A stretch of 44,019 bases of DNA. Source: Rubrobacter sp. (GTDB lineage Bacteria; Chloroflexota; Chloroflexia; Thermobaculales; Thermobaculaceae). The translations under genes were made by a program, and so were the position numbers. Each line of letters begins with the position of its first letter. Within the stretch, counting starts at the first letter, position 1. A model generated the notes under the pieces. The model was not told where the DNA came from, did not search any database, and was given only the letters and a program-made list of their open reading frames with translations. The stretch lies in the NCBI GenBank assembly GCA_016781845.1, contig JADDPP010000227.1:1-44019 (forward strand). The letters are read 5' to 3'. Of this stretch, positions 8,573 through 20,302 are shown in pieces.

Positions 8573-9105
8573 CCATAGCATCGAACGGCCACGGCCGGAC
8601 CCTCGTCGTGCTCGTGCGCGACAACCCCGGCGTGCTCACCCGCGTTGCCGGTCTCTTCCGGCGGCGCAACTTCAACATCGAGAGTCTGGTGGTCGGCCAC
8701 TCAGAGACGCCGGGCGTTAGCCGGATGACGGTAGTGGTCGCGGGTGGCGCGGCGGAGGTAGACCAGGTGGTCAAGCAGCTACTCAAGCTCGTCGAGGTGC
8801 TGGAGGTGCGCGATGTCTCCGACGGCTCCCCGCTGCTCCGCGAGATGGTGCTCATCCGCGTCGGCGCGGACGCATCGCAGCGTACCGAGGTGACCGAGCT
8901 CGCGAAGCTCTTCAGCGCCCGCATCATTGATGTCTCCCACGGCTCCATCACGCTTGAGATGACCGGCGCGGAGACGAAGGTGGACAACCTTGTCCGGCTG
9001 CTCTCGAAGTTCGGCATCCGCGAGATGGTCCGCAGCGGCCGCATCGCCATGGCTCGTGACATGTCCGACTACCCGGTCGAAACCGTAGAAGCGCTCAGCG
9101 CATAA
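8569..9105 (+). CDS. ilvN: acetolactate synthase, small regulatory subunit
   Basis: 178-residue regulatory subunit of acetolactate synthase. The N-terminal ACT domain (about residues 8-82; [21 protein letters not shown] and NIESLVVG are typical) binds feedback inhibitor, usually valine, and the C-terminal domain ([12 protein letters not shown]-type region) completes activation of IlvB. The GTG start overlaps the ilvB stop by four bases, implying coupled translation and equal stoichiometry. It is somewhat longer than the common 160-170 residues. Confidence 0.95.
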   Translation: MTIASNGHGRTLVVLVRDNPGVLTRVAGLFRRRNFNIESLVVGHSETPGVSRMTVVVAGGAAEVDQVVKQLLKLVEVLEVRDVSDGSPLLREMVLIRVGADASQRTEVTELAKLFSARIIDVSHGSITLEMTGAETKVDNLVRLLSKFGIREMVRSGRIAMARDMSDYPVETVEALSA

Positions 9106-9118
9106 GGAGGAGGTACCT

Positions 9119-10159
9119 ATGACGACGACAGAAGCACGGATGTACTACGAGGCGGACGCCGACCTGGAGGCCATCAGGAACAAGCGCATCGCCATCATCG
9201 GCTACGGCAGCCAGGGCCACGCCCACGCCCTGAACCTGCGCGACAGCGGGCTCAACGTAACTGTGGGCCTGCACGAGACGAGCGCCAGCCGAGAGCGCTC
9301 CCGCGAGGAGGGCTTGGCCGTCGCGTCCGTTCGGGAGGCCGCCGAGGCCGCGGACATCATCATGGTGCTTATCCCCGACACCGAGCACAAGAAGGTGTAC
9401 GAGGAGTCCATTCAGCCCGTGATGCGCCCCGGCAAGACGCTGATGTTCGCCCACGGCTTCAGCATCCATTACGGCCAGATCCAGCCCCCCGAGGGCGTGG
9501 ACGTCCTGATGGTCGCCCCCAAGAGTCCCGGCCACATCATGCGCCACCTCTACACGCAAGGTCAGGGCGTGCCCGCGCTCTTCGCCGTCGGTCAGGACGC
9601 CAGCGGCACGGGCGAGCGCACAGCCCTCGCGTACGCCAAGGGACTGGGCTGCACCCGAGCAGGCGCCCTCCGCACCACGTTCGCGGAAGAAACGGAGACG
9701 GACCTCTTCGGCGAGCAGGCGGTGCTGTGCGGCGGCGTTACCGCGCTCATCAAGACCGGCTTCGAGACACTTGTCGAGGCTGGCTACCAGCCGGAGCTTG
9801 CGTACTTCGAGTGCATGAACGAGATGAAGCTAATAGTTGACCTGATGTACCAGGGCGGGCTCAACTACATGCGCTACAGCGTCAGCGACACCGCCGAGTA
9901 CGGCGACTACGTCTCCGGTCCCCGCCTCATAGACGACCACGTGCGCCAGGAGATGCGCGCCGTCCTCCGCGACGTGCAGGACGGGTCCTTCGCTCGCCGG
10001 TGGATAGAGGAGAACGAGCAGGGCCGCCCGAACTTCGAGCGCATGCGCGAGGCGGACCGCAACCACCAGATCGAGCAGGTCGGCGCCCGTCTCCGAGCCA
10101 TGATGAGCTGGATAGGCCCCGAAGCCGCTCCCCAGAAACAGGAGGCGAACCCCGTATAG
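9119..10159 (+). CDS. ilvC: ketol-acid reductoisomerase, class I
   Basis: Converts acetolactate to dihydroxyisovalerate (and the isoleucine homologue) with NAD(P)H and Mg2+. 346 residues, class I length. Rossmann motif [17 protein letters not shown] near residue 30; Mg ligands Asp195 and Glu199 in [14 protein letters not shown]-terminal knotted helical domain with [13 protein letters not shown]. The cofactor loop reads [12 protein letters not shown], so NADPH use is likely but not certain. AAGGAGG lies just upstream of the ATG, 13 bases after ilvN. Confidence 0.97.
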   Translation: MTTTEARMYYEADADLEAIRNKRIAIIGYGSQGHAHALNLRDSGLNVTVGLHETSASRERSREEGLAVASVREAAEAADIIMVLIPDTEHKKVYEESIQPVMRPGKTLMFAHGFSIHYGQIQPPEGVDVLMVAPKSPGHIMRHLYTQGQGVPALFAVGQDASGTGERTALAYAKGLGCTRAGALRTTFAEETETDLFGEQAVLCGGVTALIKTGFETLVEAGYQPELAYFECMNEMKLIVDLMYQGGLNYMRYSVSDTAEYGDYVSGPRLIDDHVRQEMRAVLRDVQDGSFARRWIEENEQGRPNFERMREADRNHQIEQVGARLRAMMSWIGPEAAPQKQEANPV

Positions 10160-10225
10160 AGGCAGGTCCGTGTGCCTGCCCGGCACCCAGTCCCGTAGGG
10201 GCAGGTCTCCGTGCCTGCCCGGCAA
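10154..10225 (+). repeat. tandem intergenic repeat, two copies
   Basis: Two direct copies of a roughly 31-base unit: 10154-10185 and 10195-10225, both with GGCAGGTC..., a CCGTG or GTGTG centre and GCCTGCCCGGCA. Each copy can fold as GGCAGG/CCTGCC. The first copy contains the ilvC stop codon. Related elements are at 10447-10485, 14226-14260 and 28170-28200. Confidence 0.65.
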
Positions 10226-10262
10226 CCTGAACCTGAAGTAGACGTAAAAGGAGAACCGAAAA

Positions 10263-10418
10263 GTGAGCCAGCACAGCGAGATGTGGCAGGACGCGCAGGA
10301 CTTCATCGCCATGCTCTCCCGCCCCCAACCCCCCGAGCCGCCGAAGCCCGCCCCCAGGCAGGACGATCACCAGGCCGAGCGCGAGGTCACGGAAGCTATC
10401 GTAATGTGCTACCGCTAA
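10263..10418 (+). CDS. small protein in the ilv-leu operon, unknown function
   Basis: 51-residue ORF in the gap between ilvC and leuA. GTG start with AAGGAGA nine bases upstream; ends TAATAA. The protein begins MSQHSEMWQDAQDFIAML, has a proline-rich middle (PQPPEPPKPAP) and a charged C-terminal half ending VMCYR. No signal peptide, membrane segment or recognised domain. It is not rich in branched-chain codons, so it is not an obvious leader peptide. A strong ribosome site and a double stop favour a real gene, but I do not recognise it. Confidence 0.55.
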   Translation: MSQHSEMWQDAQDFIAMLSRPQPPEPPKPAPRQDDHQAEREVTEAIVMCYR

Positions 10419-10446
10419 TAACCCCTCTGGGCAGGCGCCCACAATG

Positions 10447-10485
10447 TGCAGGGGCGGGTCCTCGCGCCCGCCCAGCCCCCTGGCA
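10447..10485 (+). repeat. intergenic palindrome upstream of leuA
   Basis: GGGGCGGGTC...GCGCCCGCCC can fold as a GC-rich hairpin immediately before the leuA ribosome site (AAGGAG at 10485-10490). It ends with GGCA, like the copies at 10154-10225 and 14226-14260. Confidence 0.5.
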
Positions 10486-10496
10486 AGGAGAAACAG

Positions 10497-12119
<1,623 letters not shown>

Positions 12120-12121
12120 GA

Positions 12122-12142
12122 GCATAGCGCGCTATGCCCCTA
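12122..12142. repeat. palindrome between leuA and leuC
   Basis: Perfect palindrome GCATAGCGCGCTATGC (12122-12137) followed by CCCTA. A relative, GGCATAGCACGCTACGCC, is at 24788-24805. A dispersed intergenic repeat or an RNA processing hairpin would fit. Confidence 0.55.
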
Positions 12143-12211
12143 AGCTTAAGCGGTACATGGAACCGCGCCACCGGCGGATAACCGGCGGCTAGCGGCAACA
12201 AAAGGAGAGAG

Positions 12212-13621
12212 ATGACACCTAAGACACTGGCTGAGAAAGTGTGGGAGAGGCATGTCGTACGGCAGGCGCCGGGCGAGCCCGACCTGCTGTACATAGACCT
12301 GCACCTCGTCCACGAGGTCACATCCCCGCAGGCGTTCGAGGGGCTGCGCGCCTCGGGCCGCCGCGTGCGCCGCCCGGATCTCACGCTCGCCACGATGGAC
12401 CACAATGTGCCCACGACGGGCCTTCACCTGGGGATAACCGACCCCATCTCCCGTGCCCAGATCGAGGCGCTGAGGAAGAACTGCGAGGACTTCGGCGTGC
12501 CGCTGTACGGCATGGGCCACGCGCGTCAGGGCATCGTTCACGTCATTGGTCCCGAGCTCGGCCTCACCCAGCCGGGAATGACCATTGTGTGTGGCGACAG
12601 CCACACCGCTACCCACGGCGCGTTCGGTGCGCTCGCGTTCGGCATCGGCACCAGCGAGGTCGAGCACGTCCTCGCCACCCAGTGCCTTCCGCAATCCCGT
12701 CCCAGGACGATGGCAATCGAAGTGGACGGCGCCTTGCCCGTCGGCGTGACCGCTAAGGACCTTATCCTGAGCATCATCGAGCGCATCGGCGTGGGCGGCG
12801 GTGGCGGTCACACAGTCGAGTACCGCGGGGAGGCCGTGCGTGCGCTCACGATGGAGGAGCGCATGACTGTGTGCAATATGTCCATCGAGGGCGGCGCGCG
12901 CGCTGGCATGATCGCCCCCGACGATACGACCTACAGCTACCTGGAAGGCCGGCCCCACGCGCCGAAAGGCGCGCAGTGGGAGGAGGCGCTCGACCTGTGG
13001 AGGTCCCTGCCCACGGACCCGGACGCCGAGTTCGACGCCACGGTCCACATTGATGCCTCCCAGCTCGCCCCCTACGTCACCTGGGGCACGAACCCCGGTC
13101 AGTCCATCAAGGTAACTGAGCGCGTGCCCGACCCCGAGGAGGCCCAGACGGAGGCCGAGCGGACAGAGATACAGCGCGCCCTCAAGTACATGGGGCTCAA
13201 GCCCGGCACCCCTATCACCGAGGTTCCGGTTGATACCGTCTTCATAGGCTCCTGCACGAACGGGCGCATAGAAGACCTGCGCGTCGCCGCTCAGGTCGTA
13301 CACGGGCGCAAGGTAGCCAACCGCGTGCAGGCGATGGTCGTGCCCGGCTCCATGCAGGTCAAGGCGCAGGCCGAGCGGGAGGGGCTGGACCGTGTCTTCC
13401 GTGAGGCGGGCTTCGAGTGGCGAGACGCGGGCTGCTCGATGTGCCTCGGCATGAACCCCGACATCCTCGCCCCCGGCAAGCGCAGCGCCTCGACCTCCAA
13501 CCGCAACTTCGAGGGCCGCCAGGGCGCTGGTGGGCGCACCCACCTGCTCTCCCCCGCCATGGCCGCTGCCGCTGCTATCGAGGGCCGCTTCGTGGACATC
13601 CGTGAGTGGGAGGACCGCTGA
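12212..13621 (+). CDS. leuC: 3-isopropylmalate dehydratase, large subunit
   Basis: Catalytic 4Fe-4S subunit of isopropylmalate isomerase, aconitase family; with LeuD it converts 2- to 3-isopropylmalate and probably also handles citramalate made by CimA. 469 residues, the longer bacterial LeuC type. Cluster cysteines are Cys348 (GSCTNGR), Cys408 and Cys411 ([11 protein letters not shown]). Other markers are MDHNVPT and [38 protein letters not shown] precedes the ATG. The stop TGA shares its A with the leuD ATG. Much longer than the LysT paralogue at 26453 and not closely similar to it. Confidence 0.96.
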   Translation: MTPKTLAEKVWERHVVRQAPGEPDLLYIDLHLVHEVTSPQAFEGLRASGRRVRRPDLTLATMDHNVPTTGLHLGITDPISRAQIEALRKNCEDFGVPLYGMGHARQGIVHVIGPELGLTQPGMTIVCGDSHTATHGAFGALAFGIGTSEVEHVLATQCLPQSRPRTMAIEVDGALPVGVTAKDLILSIIERIGVGGGGGHTVEYRGEAVRALTMEERMTVCNMSIEGGARAGMIAPDDTTYSYLEGRPHAPKGAQWEEALDLWRSLPTDPDAEFDATVHIDASQLAPYVTWGTNPGQSIKVTERVPDPEEAQTEAERTEIQRALKYMGLKPGTPITEVPVDTVFIGSCTNGRIEDLRVAAQVVHGRKVANRVQAMVVPGSMQVKAQAEREGLDRVFREAGFEWRDAGCSMCLGMNPDILAPGKRSASTSNRNFEGRQGAGGRTHLLSPAMAAAAAIEGRFVDIREWEDR

Positions 13622-14217
13622 TGCGAAAAGTAGACGTGATCACCGGCACTATGGCCCCGCTCGACCGAGGGAACGTGGACACGGATCAGATAATGCCGAA
13701 GCAGTTCCTCAAGCGCATCGAGCGCAGCGGCTTCGGCCCGTTCACCTTTTTCGACTGGCGCAAGGACCCGGAGTTTGTCCTGAACCGTCCGGAGTACCAG
13801 GGCGCTCGCGTGCTCGTCACCGGCCCGAACTTCGGGTCCGGCTCCTCCCGCGAGCATGCTCCATGGGGCCTGCAGGACGCGGGCTTCGACGCCATCATCG
13901 CCCCGAGCTTCGCGGACATCTTCCGTAACAACAGCGCGAAGATCGGGCTTCTGTGCGTCGAGCTGCCCGCCCCTGCCGTCCGAGCCCTGCTCGACGTGGC
14001 GCTCTCGGACCCCGCGACCCTGTGCCACATCAATCTGCAAGCGCAGACGGTGGAGGCCGGCGGAGTGCGCGAGCGCTTTGACATAGACCCGTTTCTGAAG
14101 CACCGCCTGCTCAACGGCCTTGACGACATTGGCCTGACTCTGCAGCACGCCGACGCTGTCGCGGCGTACGAGTCGCGCCGCCCTGACGTGTTCCCGACCA
14201 CGACGCCTGTGACGTAG
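13621..14217 (+). CDS. leuD: 3-isopropylmalate dehydratase, small subunit
   Basis: 198-residue swivelling domain partner of LeuC. Family motifs: GNVDTDQIMPKQFLK near the N terminus, GPNFGSGSSREHAPWGL, and FADIFRNNSAKIGLL. The ATG at 13621 is joined to the leuC stop (TGATG), giving 1:1 coupling; an ATG at 13606 in the same frame is less likely because it lies within leuC. The length is that of standard bacterial LeuD, longer than the LysU paralogue (159 residues). Confidence 0.96.
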   Translation: MRKVDVITGTMAPLDRGNVDTDQIMPKQFLKRIERSGFGPFTFFDWRKDPEFVLNRPEYQGARVLVTGPNFGSGSSREHAPWGLQDAGFDAIIAPSFADIFRNNSAKIGLLCVELPAPAVRALLDVALSDPATLCHINLQAQTVEAGGVRERFDIDPFLKHRLLNGLDDIGLTLQHADAVAAYESRRPDVFPTTTPVT

Positions 14218-14225
14218 CACAAAAC

Positions 14226-14260
14226 GTGTAGGGGCGCGATGGTCCGCGCCCCGCCCGGCA
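14226..14260 (+). repeat. intergenic palindrome between leuD and ilvE
   Basis: GTAGGGGCGCGATGGTCCGC followed by GCCCCGCCCGGCA folds as GGGGCGCG/CGCGCCCC. It shares the GTAGGGGC start and the CCCGGCA end with the elements after ilvC and fills the only gap between leuD and ilvE. Confidence 0.55.
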
Positions 14261-14312
14261 AACGTATCTCGCCCTGAACCAACTGCAAACCGAACGACGA
14301 AAAGGTGACACC

Positions 14313-15299
14313 ATGGCCCAACTACAAGACACACCCTCCACTGCCGCAACCGAGGACTCCGTCCCTCTCAAGACCTGGAGTCTCGAGGACAGCCTCGTCT
14401 TCTTCAACGGCCGCATCTGTCCCATGCGCGAGGCTACGGTAAGCGTCGCCGCACCCGCCTTGAATTACGGCACCGGCTGCTTCGAGGGCATCCGCGCGTA
14501 CTGGAACCCTGACGCCGGACAGCTCTACGCCCTCAAGCTGCGCGAGCACTACGAGCGCTTCACCCAGAGCTGCCGCATGCTCAAGATTGACCTCCCGCAC
14601 TCCGTAGACGAACTCTGCGATGTCACGCTGGAGATCCTGCGCCGCAACGAGTACCGCGAGGACGTGTACATCCGCCCGCTCGCGTTCAAGGGTGGCGCCT
14701 CTATCAAGCTGAGGCTCCGGGGCGTGCCGGACGAGTTCGCGATCTTCACCTTCCCGTTCGGCAACTACGTTGACATAAGTGCGGGGCTGAGCGTCCAGGT
14801 CTCCTCCTGGCGGCGCATCAGTGACAACGCGATCCCCGCCCGGTCCAAGGTGACGGGCGCGTACATCAACAGTGCGCTCGCGGTGGACGACGCTCTGGAG
14901 GCCGGTTTCGACGAGGCAATCTTCCTCACCGCGGACGGCCACGTCTCGGAAGGCTCCTCCTGCAACGTCTTCCTCGTCCGCGACGGCAAGCTCATCACCC
15001 CGCCCGTCACCGCCGACATCCTGGAGGGCATCACCCGCCTCGCCGTGATGCAGGTCGCCCGTGACACCCTCGGCCTGGAGGTCGTGGAGCGCGATGTGGA
15101 CCGCACGGAACTGTACGTCGCCCACGAGATATTCTTCTGCGGCACCGGCGTCCAGGTCTCTCCGGTCACAAAGGTGGACGGGCGCGCGGTCGGCACAGGC
15201 CGCCCCGGCGACCTCACCACCCGCCTGCAGCAGGCGTACTTCGAGGCAGCGCGGGGTAGCGACCCTCGCTACGCTGACTGGCTCACACCCGTGTACTGA
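14313..15299 (+). CDS. ilvE: branched-chain amino acid aminotransferase
   Basis: PLP-dependent fold-type IV transaminase that makes leucine, isoleucine and valine from their 2-oxo acids with glutamate as donor. 328 residues. Active-site Lys179 lies in ARSKVTGAYINS; FNGRICPMREATVSV, GTGCFEGIRAYW and EGSSCNVFLV are typical of the family. gltB and gltD follow and regenerate the glutamate it consumes. Start ATG has AAAGGTGA about six bases upstream. Confidence 0.96.
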   Translation: MAQLQDTPSTAATEDSVPLKTWSLEDSLVFFNGRICPMREATVSVAAPALNYGTGCFEGIRAYWNPDAGQLYALKLREHYERFTQSCRMLKIDLPHSVDELCDVTLEILRRNEYREDVYIRPLAFKGGASIKLRLRGVPDEFAIFTFPFGNYVDISAGLSVQVSSWRRISDNAIPARSKVTGAYINSALAVDDALEAGFDEAIFLTADGHVSEGSSCNVFLVRDGKLITPPVTADILEGITRLAVMQVARDTLGLEVVERDVDRTELYVAHEIFFCGTGVQVSPVTKVDGRAVGTGRPGDLTTRLQQAYFEAARGSDPRYADWLTPVY

Positions 15300-15352
15300 T
15301 CCCTCGCCCGTGAGGTTTTCGCGGTGCATCGTTCGGACCAACATGCGTACAT

Positions 15353-15385
15353 CCGCCGGGGCGACTCACCGACCCGCCCCGGCGG
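15353..15385 (+). terminator. strong hairpin after ilvE (no U tract)
   Basis: Perfect 11-bp stem CCGCCGGGGCG / CGCCCCGGCGG with an 11-base loop, 54 bases past the ilvE stop. There is no T run, so it may be a factor-dependent terminator, a 3'-end stabiliser or a processing site between the ilv-leu segment and gltBD. Confidence 0.4.
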
Positions 15386-15512
15386 GCCCGGAGGCAACAA
15401 CTGGCGAATGCACGTATAACCGGGCAATAAGGCGCAAAATCGTGCACACTGCCCCAACATGAAGTATCATGCTCGTACACTTAATCCTCTATCGGTCAGG
15501 GACAGGAGAATC

Positions 15513-15563
15513 GTGAACCACGTCACCAACAAGCCCATACGCGCCTTCACCGGCGATAGTTGA
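15513..15563 (+). CDS. possible 16-codon upstream ORF before gltB
   Basis: A GTG with AGGAG four to five bases upstream opens a 16-residue ORF (MNHVTNKPIRAFTGDS) ending 21 bases before the gltB start. No run of one amino acid is present, so an attenuation role is not evident. It may be fortuitous. The rest of the 285-base ilvE-gltB gap contains only the hairpin at 15353-15385. Confidence 0.25.
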   Translation: MNHVTNKPIRAFTGDS

Positions 15564-15584
15564 ACCCTTCTTAGTTTGTAAGGA

Positions 15585-18500
15585 TTGAGTCCCGCCTTGG
15601 AAAACTCTGTACCTCTCCCGAAAGACCAGTTACCCCTTGCGTATCCCCAGACAGCCGGCCTGTACGACCCCCGCTACGAGCACGATGCGTGCGGTGTAGC
15701 CTTCGTGGCGGACGTCAAAGGACGCCGGTCGCACGACACCGTAGCCCAGGCGCTGCAGGCGCTCGAGAACCTGCTGCACCGTGGAGCTACCGGCTCCGAA
15801 GCGAACACCGGTGATGGCGCGGGTGTCCTGCTCCAGATACCGCATAACTTCCTCAGCCGCGAGTGCTCTCGCCTCGGCTTTACCCTGCCTGATCCCGGTC
15901 GGTACGCGGTCGGAATGGTATTCCTGCCTCACGACCCGTGCGCCGCGCGCCTCTGTGAGGAGAAGCTCGAGGAGATAGCCCGCGCTTCCGGTATGACCGC
16001 GCTCGGTTGGCGCGACGTGCCGCGCGATAACTCCCCTATAGGCCCCTCCGCCCGCGCTGGCGAGCCGCTGATGCGCCAGGTCTTCCTCGCACGGCCGGAG
16101 GCCCTGGAGGACGACCTGGCGTTTGAGCGGGCGCTGTACCTCGTGCGCCGACGTGCCGAGAACGCCCTTCGTGTTGCCGACTTCCCCGGCCACGAGAGTT
16201 TCTACGTCCCGAGTCTCTCCTCGAAGACGGTTGTGTACAAGGGCATGCTCTCCGCCGACCAGATAAGCACTTACTTCCCCGACCTCACGGACCCAGCGGT
16301 CGAGAGCGCGCTCTGCCTCGTGCATCAGCGCTTCAGCACGAACACATTCCCGGCCTGGCGCCTCGCGCACCCGTACAGAATGCTCGCGCATAACGGTGAG
16401 ATTAACACCCTGGGCGGCAACGTCAACTGGATGAAGGCGCGCGAGCGCCACCTGGCTTCCGAACTGTTCGGCGACGCCATCAAAGACATTCTGCCCGTCA
16501 CCGAGGAAGGCCAGAGCGATTCCGCCACCCTCGACAACGTGCTCGAGCTGCTTGTAATGTCCGGCCGCTCCCTGCCGCACGCCGTGATGATGCTCATCCC
16601 GGAGCCGTGGGCCGGCCACGAGGATATGAACGAGCTGAAGCGGGACTTCTACGACTACCACTCGTCCCTCATGGAGCCGTGGGACGGCCCGGCCACTGTT
16701 ACCTTCACGGACGGCACGCTCATCGGCGCGGTGCTCGACCGGAACGGCCTGCGGCCCTCACGCTACTATGTGACAAAGGACGACCGCGTCATCTTCGCCT
16801 CCGAGGTCGGCGTGCTCCCCATACCGCCCGAAAACGTGGCGCACAAGGGCCGCCTCGAACCGGGACGCATGCTTCTTATTGACACCGCCGAGGGCCGCAT
16901 CGTGGACGACTCGGAGGTCAAGGCGCGAACCGCGACGGAGCAGCCGTACGGCAGGTGGCTCGCCGAGAACCGTGTCCACCTCTGCGGCCTCCCCGAGGCG
17001 CCTTGTGTGCCGGAACCGGACCACGAAACCCTCCTGCACCGCCAGCAGGTATTCGGCTTCACTGAGGAGGAGAAGCGCCTCCTCCTCGGCCCGATGGCTC
17101 AGCAGGGAGAGGAGCCCATCGGCTCCATGGGCACCGACACCCCGCTCGCGGTTCTCTCGGAGCGCCCACAGCTGCTGTACAACTACTTCAAGCAGCTCTT
17201 TGCCCAGGTGACGAACCCCCCGCTCGACGCCATCCGTGAGCAGCTCGTCACCTCCGTCAGCGGCACTCTCGGCCCCGAGGGCAACCTGCTCGACCCGCGG
17301 CCGGAGTCGTGCCGGCAGATAGAGATCCCGTCCCCGGTGCTTGATAACGACCAGCTCTCCCGGCTGCGCTGCAACGACCTGCCCGGCTTCCGCGCCTGTA
17401 CTCTGCGCGCCGTGTTCGACGCCAGCAAGGGCCCCGATGGGCTGGCGCAGGCGATGGAAGAGATATACCGGCAGGCGGACGAGTACGTCGCCAGCGGCTG
17501 CACAATCCTCATCCTCTCAGACCGTGATGTGGACGCCGACCACGCGCCCATACCGAGCCTGCTCGCCACCGCTGGGCTGCACCACCACCTCATCCGCGAG
17601 GGCACCCGCACCACGGTGGGCTTCGTTGTGGAGTCTGGCGACGCGCGCGAGGTCCACCACTTCTGCCTGCTCTTCGGCTACGGCGCGACCGCCGTCAACC
17701 CGTACCTCGCCTTCGAGACCCTCGATGGCATGATCCGCGATGGCGAGCTTGAAGACCTGGACCACGACACCGCCGTCAAACAGTACGTCAAGGCCGTCAA
17801 CAAAGGCGTCCTCAAGGTGATGTCCAAGATGGGCATATCCACGTTGCAGAGCTACCACGGGGCGCAGATCTTCGAGGCCGTCGGCCTCAACCGCGAGGTC
17901 GTTGACCGCTACTTCACCGGGACCGCCTCGCGGATCGCCGGTGTGGGCCTGGACGTTATAGCTCAGGAAGCGCTGAAGCGCCACCGCAAGGCGTACCCCG
18001 AGCGCGTCGTGCCCGGCGGTCCGGAGCTCGACATGGGCAGCGAGTACCAGTGGCGGCGCGGCGGCGAGTACCACCTCTTCAACCCGCAGACCGTGTACAA
18101 GCTGCAGCACGCCACCCAGACGAAGCAGTACAAAATCTTCAAGGAGTACACGCAGCTCGTAGACGACCAGAGCCACGCACTCTCCACCATCCGAGGCCTC
18201 CTCGATCTCAAGTACGCCGACGAGCCCGTTCCCCTCGAAGAGGTGGAGCCGGTGGAGAACATCCTCCGCCGCTTCATGACGGGCGCTATGTCCTTCGGCT
18301 CCATCTCGAAGGAAGCGCACGAGGACCTGGCCATAGCGATGAACCGCATCGGTGGGCGCAGCAACACCGGCGAGGGCGGTGAGGACCCCGCCCGCTACGT
18401 GCGCGAGCCGAACGGCGACTGGAAGCGCAGCGCCGTCAAGCAGGTCGCCTCCGCGCGCTTCGGCGTGACGAGCGAGTACCTCGTCAACGCGGACGAGTTG

Positions 18501-20195
18501 CAGATAAAGATGGCCCAGGGCGCGAAGCCCGGCGAGGGCGGCCAGCTTCCCGGCCACAAGGTTAGCGGTGACATAGCCAGGGTACGCCACTCAACTCCCG
18601 GTGTCGGGCTCATCTCACCTCCGCCGCACCACGACATCTACTCCATCGAGGACCTCGCCCAGCTCATCTACGATCTGAAGAACGCTAACTCCACGGCGCG
18701 CGTGAGTGTGAAGCTTGTTGCCTCCGTTGGCGTGGGCACCGTCGCGGCGGGCGTCTCCAAGGCGCACTCGGACGTAGTGCTCATCTCCGGCCACGACGGC
18801 GGCACCGGCGCGTCCCCTCTGAACAGCCTGAAGCACGCGGGCATCCCCTGGGAGCTCGGTCTCGCCGAGACGCAGCAGGTGCTCGTGATGAACAACCTGC
18901 GCGATCGCATCATCGTCCAGACGGACGGCCAGCTCAAGACCGGGCGCGATGTTGTCGTTGCCGCCCTCCTAGGAGCTGAGGAGTATGGCTTCGCGACCGC
19001 GCCCCTCGTCGTCATGGGCTGCATCATGATGCGCGTCTGCCACCTCAACACCTGCCCGGTCGGCATCGCAACCCAGGACCCGGAGCTGCGCAAGCGTTAC
19101 GCGGGCAAGCCGGAGTTTGTCGAGAACTTCTTCCGCTTCATCGCGGAGGAGATCCGTGAGCAGATGGCGCGCCTGGGCTTCCGCACGATGGACGAGATGA
19201 TAGGTCGTGTGGACAGGCTCGACACGCGCAAGGCCGTGGACCACTGGAAGGCGCGCGGCCTCGACCTATCCACCGTCCTCCACCACCCGCAGGTCTCCGA
19301 GGGCGTGGCGACACGCCGCATCCAGGAGCAGGACCACGGCCTGAGCGCCGCTCTCGATAATCAACTCATCGAGCTCGCCCGCCCCGCGCTGGAGCAGCGG
19401 CTGCCCGTCCACGCCGACCTGCCCATCCACAACGTCAACCGCACCGTCGGCACGATGTTGGGCGCGGAGGTCACGTGGCGTTACGGCGGCGCGGGGCTGC
19501 CTGACGGGACGATAAGTCTCAAGTTCAACGGCTCGGCAGGCCAGACCTTCGGCGGCTGGCTCCCGCACGGCATCACCCTCACCCTGGAGGGCGATGCGAA
19601 CGACTACGTTGGCAAGGGGCTCTCCGGCGGCCGCATCGCCGTCTACCCGCCCGCCGCCTCCACCTTCGCGCCCGAGGAGAACGTGCTCATCGGCAACGTC
19701 GCCCTCTACGGGGCGACCTCCGGCGAAGCGTTCTTCAACGGCGTCGCGGGCGAGCGCTTCGCGGTACGCAACAGCGGCGCGCACGCCGTAGTGGAGGGCG
19801 TCGGCGACCACGGCTGCGAGTACATGACAGGAGGCAGGGTGGTCGTGCTCGGCCGCACCGGGCGCAACTTCGCCGCTGGAATGAGCGGCGGCTTGGCGTA
19901 CGTCCTCGACGAGGATGGCGCGTTCGAGCGCCGCTGCAACAAGGAGATGGTGGACCTCGAAACCCCTGACGAGGGCGAGGATCGCGAATCCATTCACAGG
20001 CTCGTGCAGAAGCACTACGAGTGGACAGGCAGCCCCTGGGCCCTGCGTATCCTTGAGAACTGGGAGCGCTACTATCCCCTCTTCATCAAGGTCTTCCCCC
20101 GCGACTACCGCCGCGTCCTGGAAGCGCAGCGCACAGAGACGGCGGATGTCATGCGAGTCGAGTCCGAGGTCGCGGAGGCGCGTCATGCTTTATAA
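15585..20195 (+). CDS. gltB: glutamate synthase, large subunit
   Basis: Large subunit of glutamate synthase; with GltD converts glutamine and 2-oxoglutarate to two glutamates. 1536 residues. The class II amidotransferase domain starts at Cys36 (HDACGVAFV), presumably exposed by propeptide cleavage; then come the central domain, the FMN synthase barrel ([22 protein letters not shown]), the 3Fe-4S ligands Cys1146, Cys1152 and Cys1157 (C-x5-C-x4-C), and a C-terminal GXGXG domain. The longest start is TTG 15585, but AAGGA touches it directly; TTG at 15597 (12 bases from AAGGA) may be the true start. It lies inside the branched-chain cluster, between ilvE and leuB. Confidence 0.96.
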   Translation: MSPALENSVPLPKDQLPLAYPQTAGLYDPRYEHDACGVAFVADVKGRRSHDTVAQALQALENLLHRGATGSEANTGDGAGVLLQIPHNFLSRECSRLGFTLPDPGRYAVGMVFLPHDPCAARLCEEKLEEIARASGMTALGWRDVPRDNSPIGPSARAGEPLMRQVFLARPEALEDDLAFERALYLVRRRAENALRVADFPGHESFYVPSLSSKTVVYKGMLSADQISTYFPDLTDPAVESALCLVHQRFSTNTFPAWRLAHPYRMLAHNGEINTLGGNVNWMKARERHLASELFGDAIKDILPVTEEGQSDSATLDNVLELLVMSGRSLPHAVMMLIPEPWAGHEDMNELKRDFYDYHSSLMEPWDGPATVTFTDGTLIGAVLDRNGLRPSRYYVTKDDRVIFASEVGVLPIPPENVAHKGRLEPGRMLLIDTAEGRIVDDSEVKARTATEQPYGRWLAENRVHLCGLPEAPCVPEPDHETLLHRQQVFGFTEEEKRLLLGPMAQQGEEPIGSMGTDTPLAVLSERPQLLYNYFKQLFAQVTNPPLDAIREQLVTSVSGTLGPEGNLLDPRPESCRQIEIPSPVLDNDQLSRLRCNDLPGFRACTLRAVFDASKGPDGLAQAMEEIYRQADEYVASGCTILILSDRDVDADHAPIPSLLATAGLHHHLIREGTRTTVGFVVESGDAREVHHFCLLFGYGATAVNPYLAFETLDGMIRDGELEDLDHDTAVKQYVKAVNKGVLKVMSKMGISTLQSYHGAQIFEAVGLNREVVDRYFTGTASRIAGVGLDVIAQEALKRHRKAYPERVVPGGPELDMGSEYQWRRGGEYHLFNPQTVYKLQHATQTKQYKIFKEYTQLVDDQSHALSTIRGLLDLKYADEPVPLEEVEPVENILRRFMTGAMSFGSISKEAHEDLAIAMNRIGGRSNTGEGGEDPARYVREPNGDWKRSAVKQVASARFGVTSEYLVNADELQIKMAQGAKPGEGGQLPGHKVSGDIARVRHSTPGVGLISPPPHHDIYSIEDLAQLIYDLKNANSTARVSVKLVASVGVGTVAAGVSKAHSDVVLISGHDGGTGASPLNSLKHAGIPWELGLAETQQVLVMNNLRDRIIVQTDGQLKTGRDVVVAALLGAEEYGFATAPLVVMGCIMMRVCHLNTCPVGIATQDPELRKRYAGKPEFVENFFRFIAEEIREQMARLGFRTMDEMIGRVDRLDTRKAVDHWKARGLDLSTVLHHPQVSEGVATRRIQEQDHGLSAALDNQLIELARPALEQRLPVHADLPIHNVNRTVGTMLGAEVTWRYGGAGLPDGTISLKFNGSAGQTFGGWLPHGITLTLEGDANDYVGKGLSGGRIAVYPPAASTFAPEENVLIGNVALYGATSGEAFFNGVAGERFAVRNSGAHAVVEGVGDHGCEYMTGGRVVVLGRTGRNFAAGMSGGLAYVLDEDGAFERRCNKEMVDLETPDEGEDRESIHRLVQKHYEWTGSPWALRILENWERYYPLFIKVFPRDYRRVLEAQRTETADVMRVESEVAEARHAL

Positions 20196-20302
20196 CAAGC
20201 GCCGACCTCACTTCAGGAGCGATGCACTGCGTTGCCCCGTGCGCCGCCTCACGCCCCCCAACCGTGATAACGCACCGGACCCCCACCGGAAGGACCCACA
20301 CC

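Noticed and set aside
17517-18590. 357-codon minus-strand frame inside gltB
   Set aside because: Antisense shadow; composition typical of reverse-read GC-rich coding DNA.
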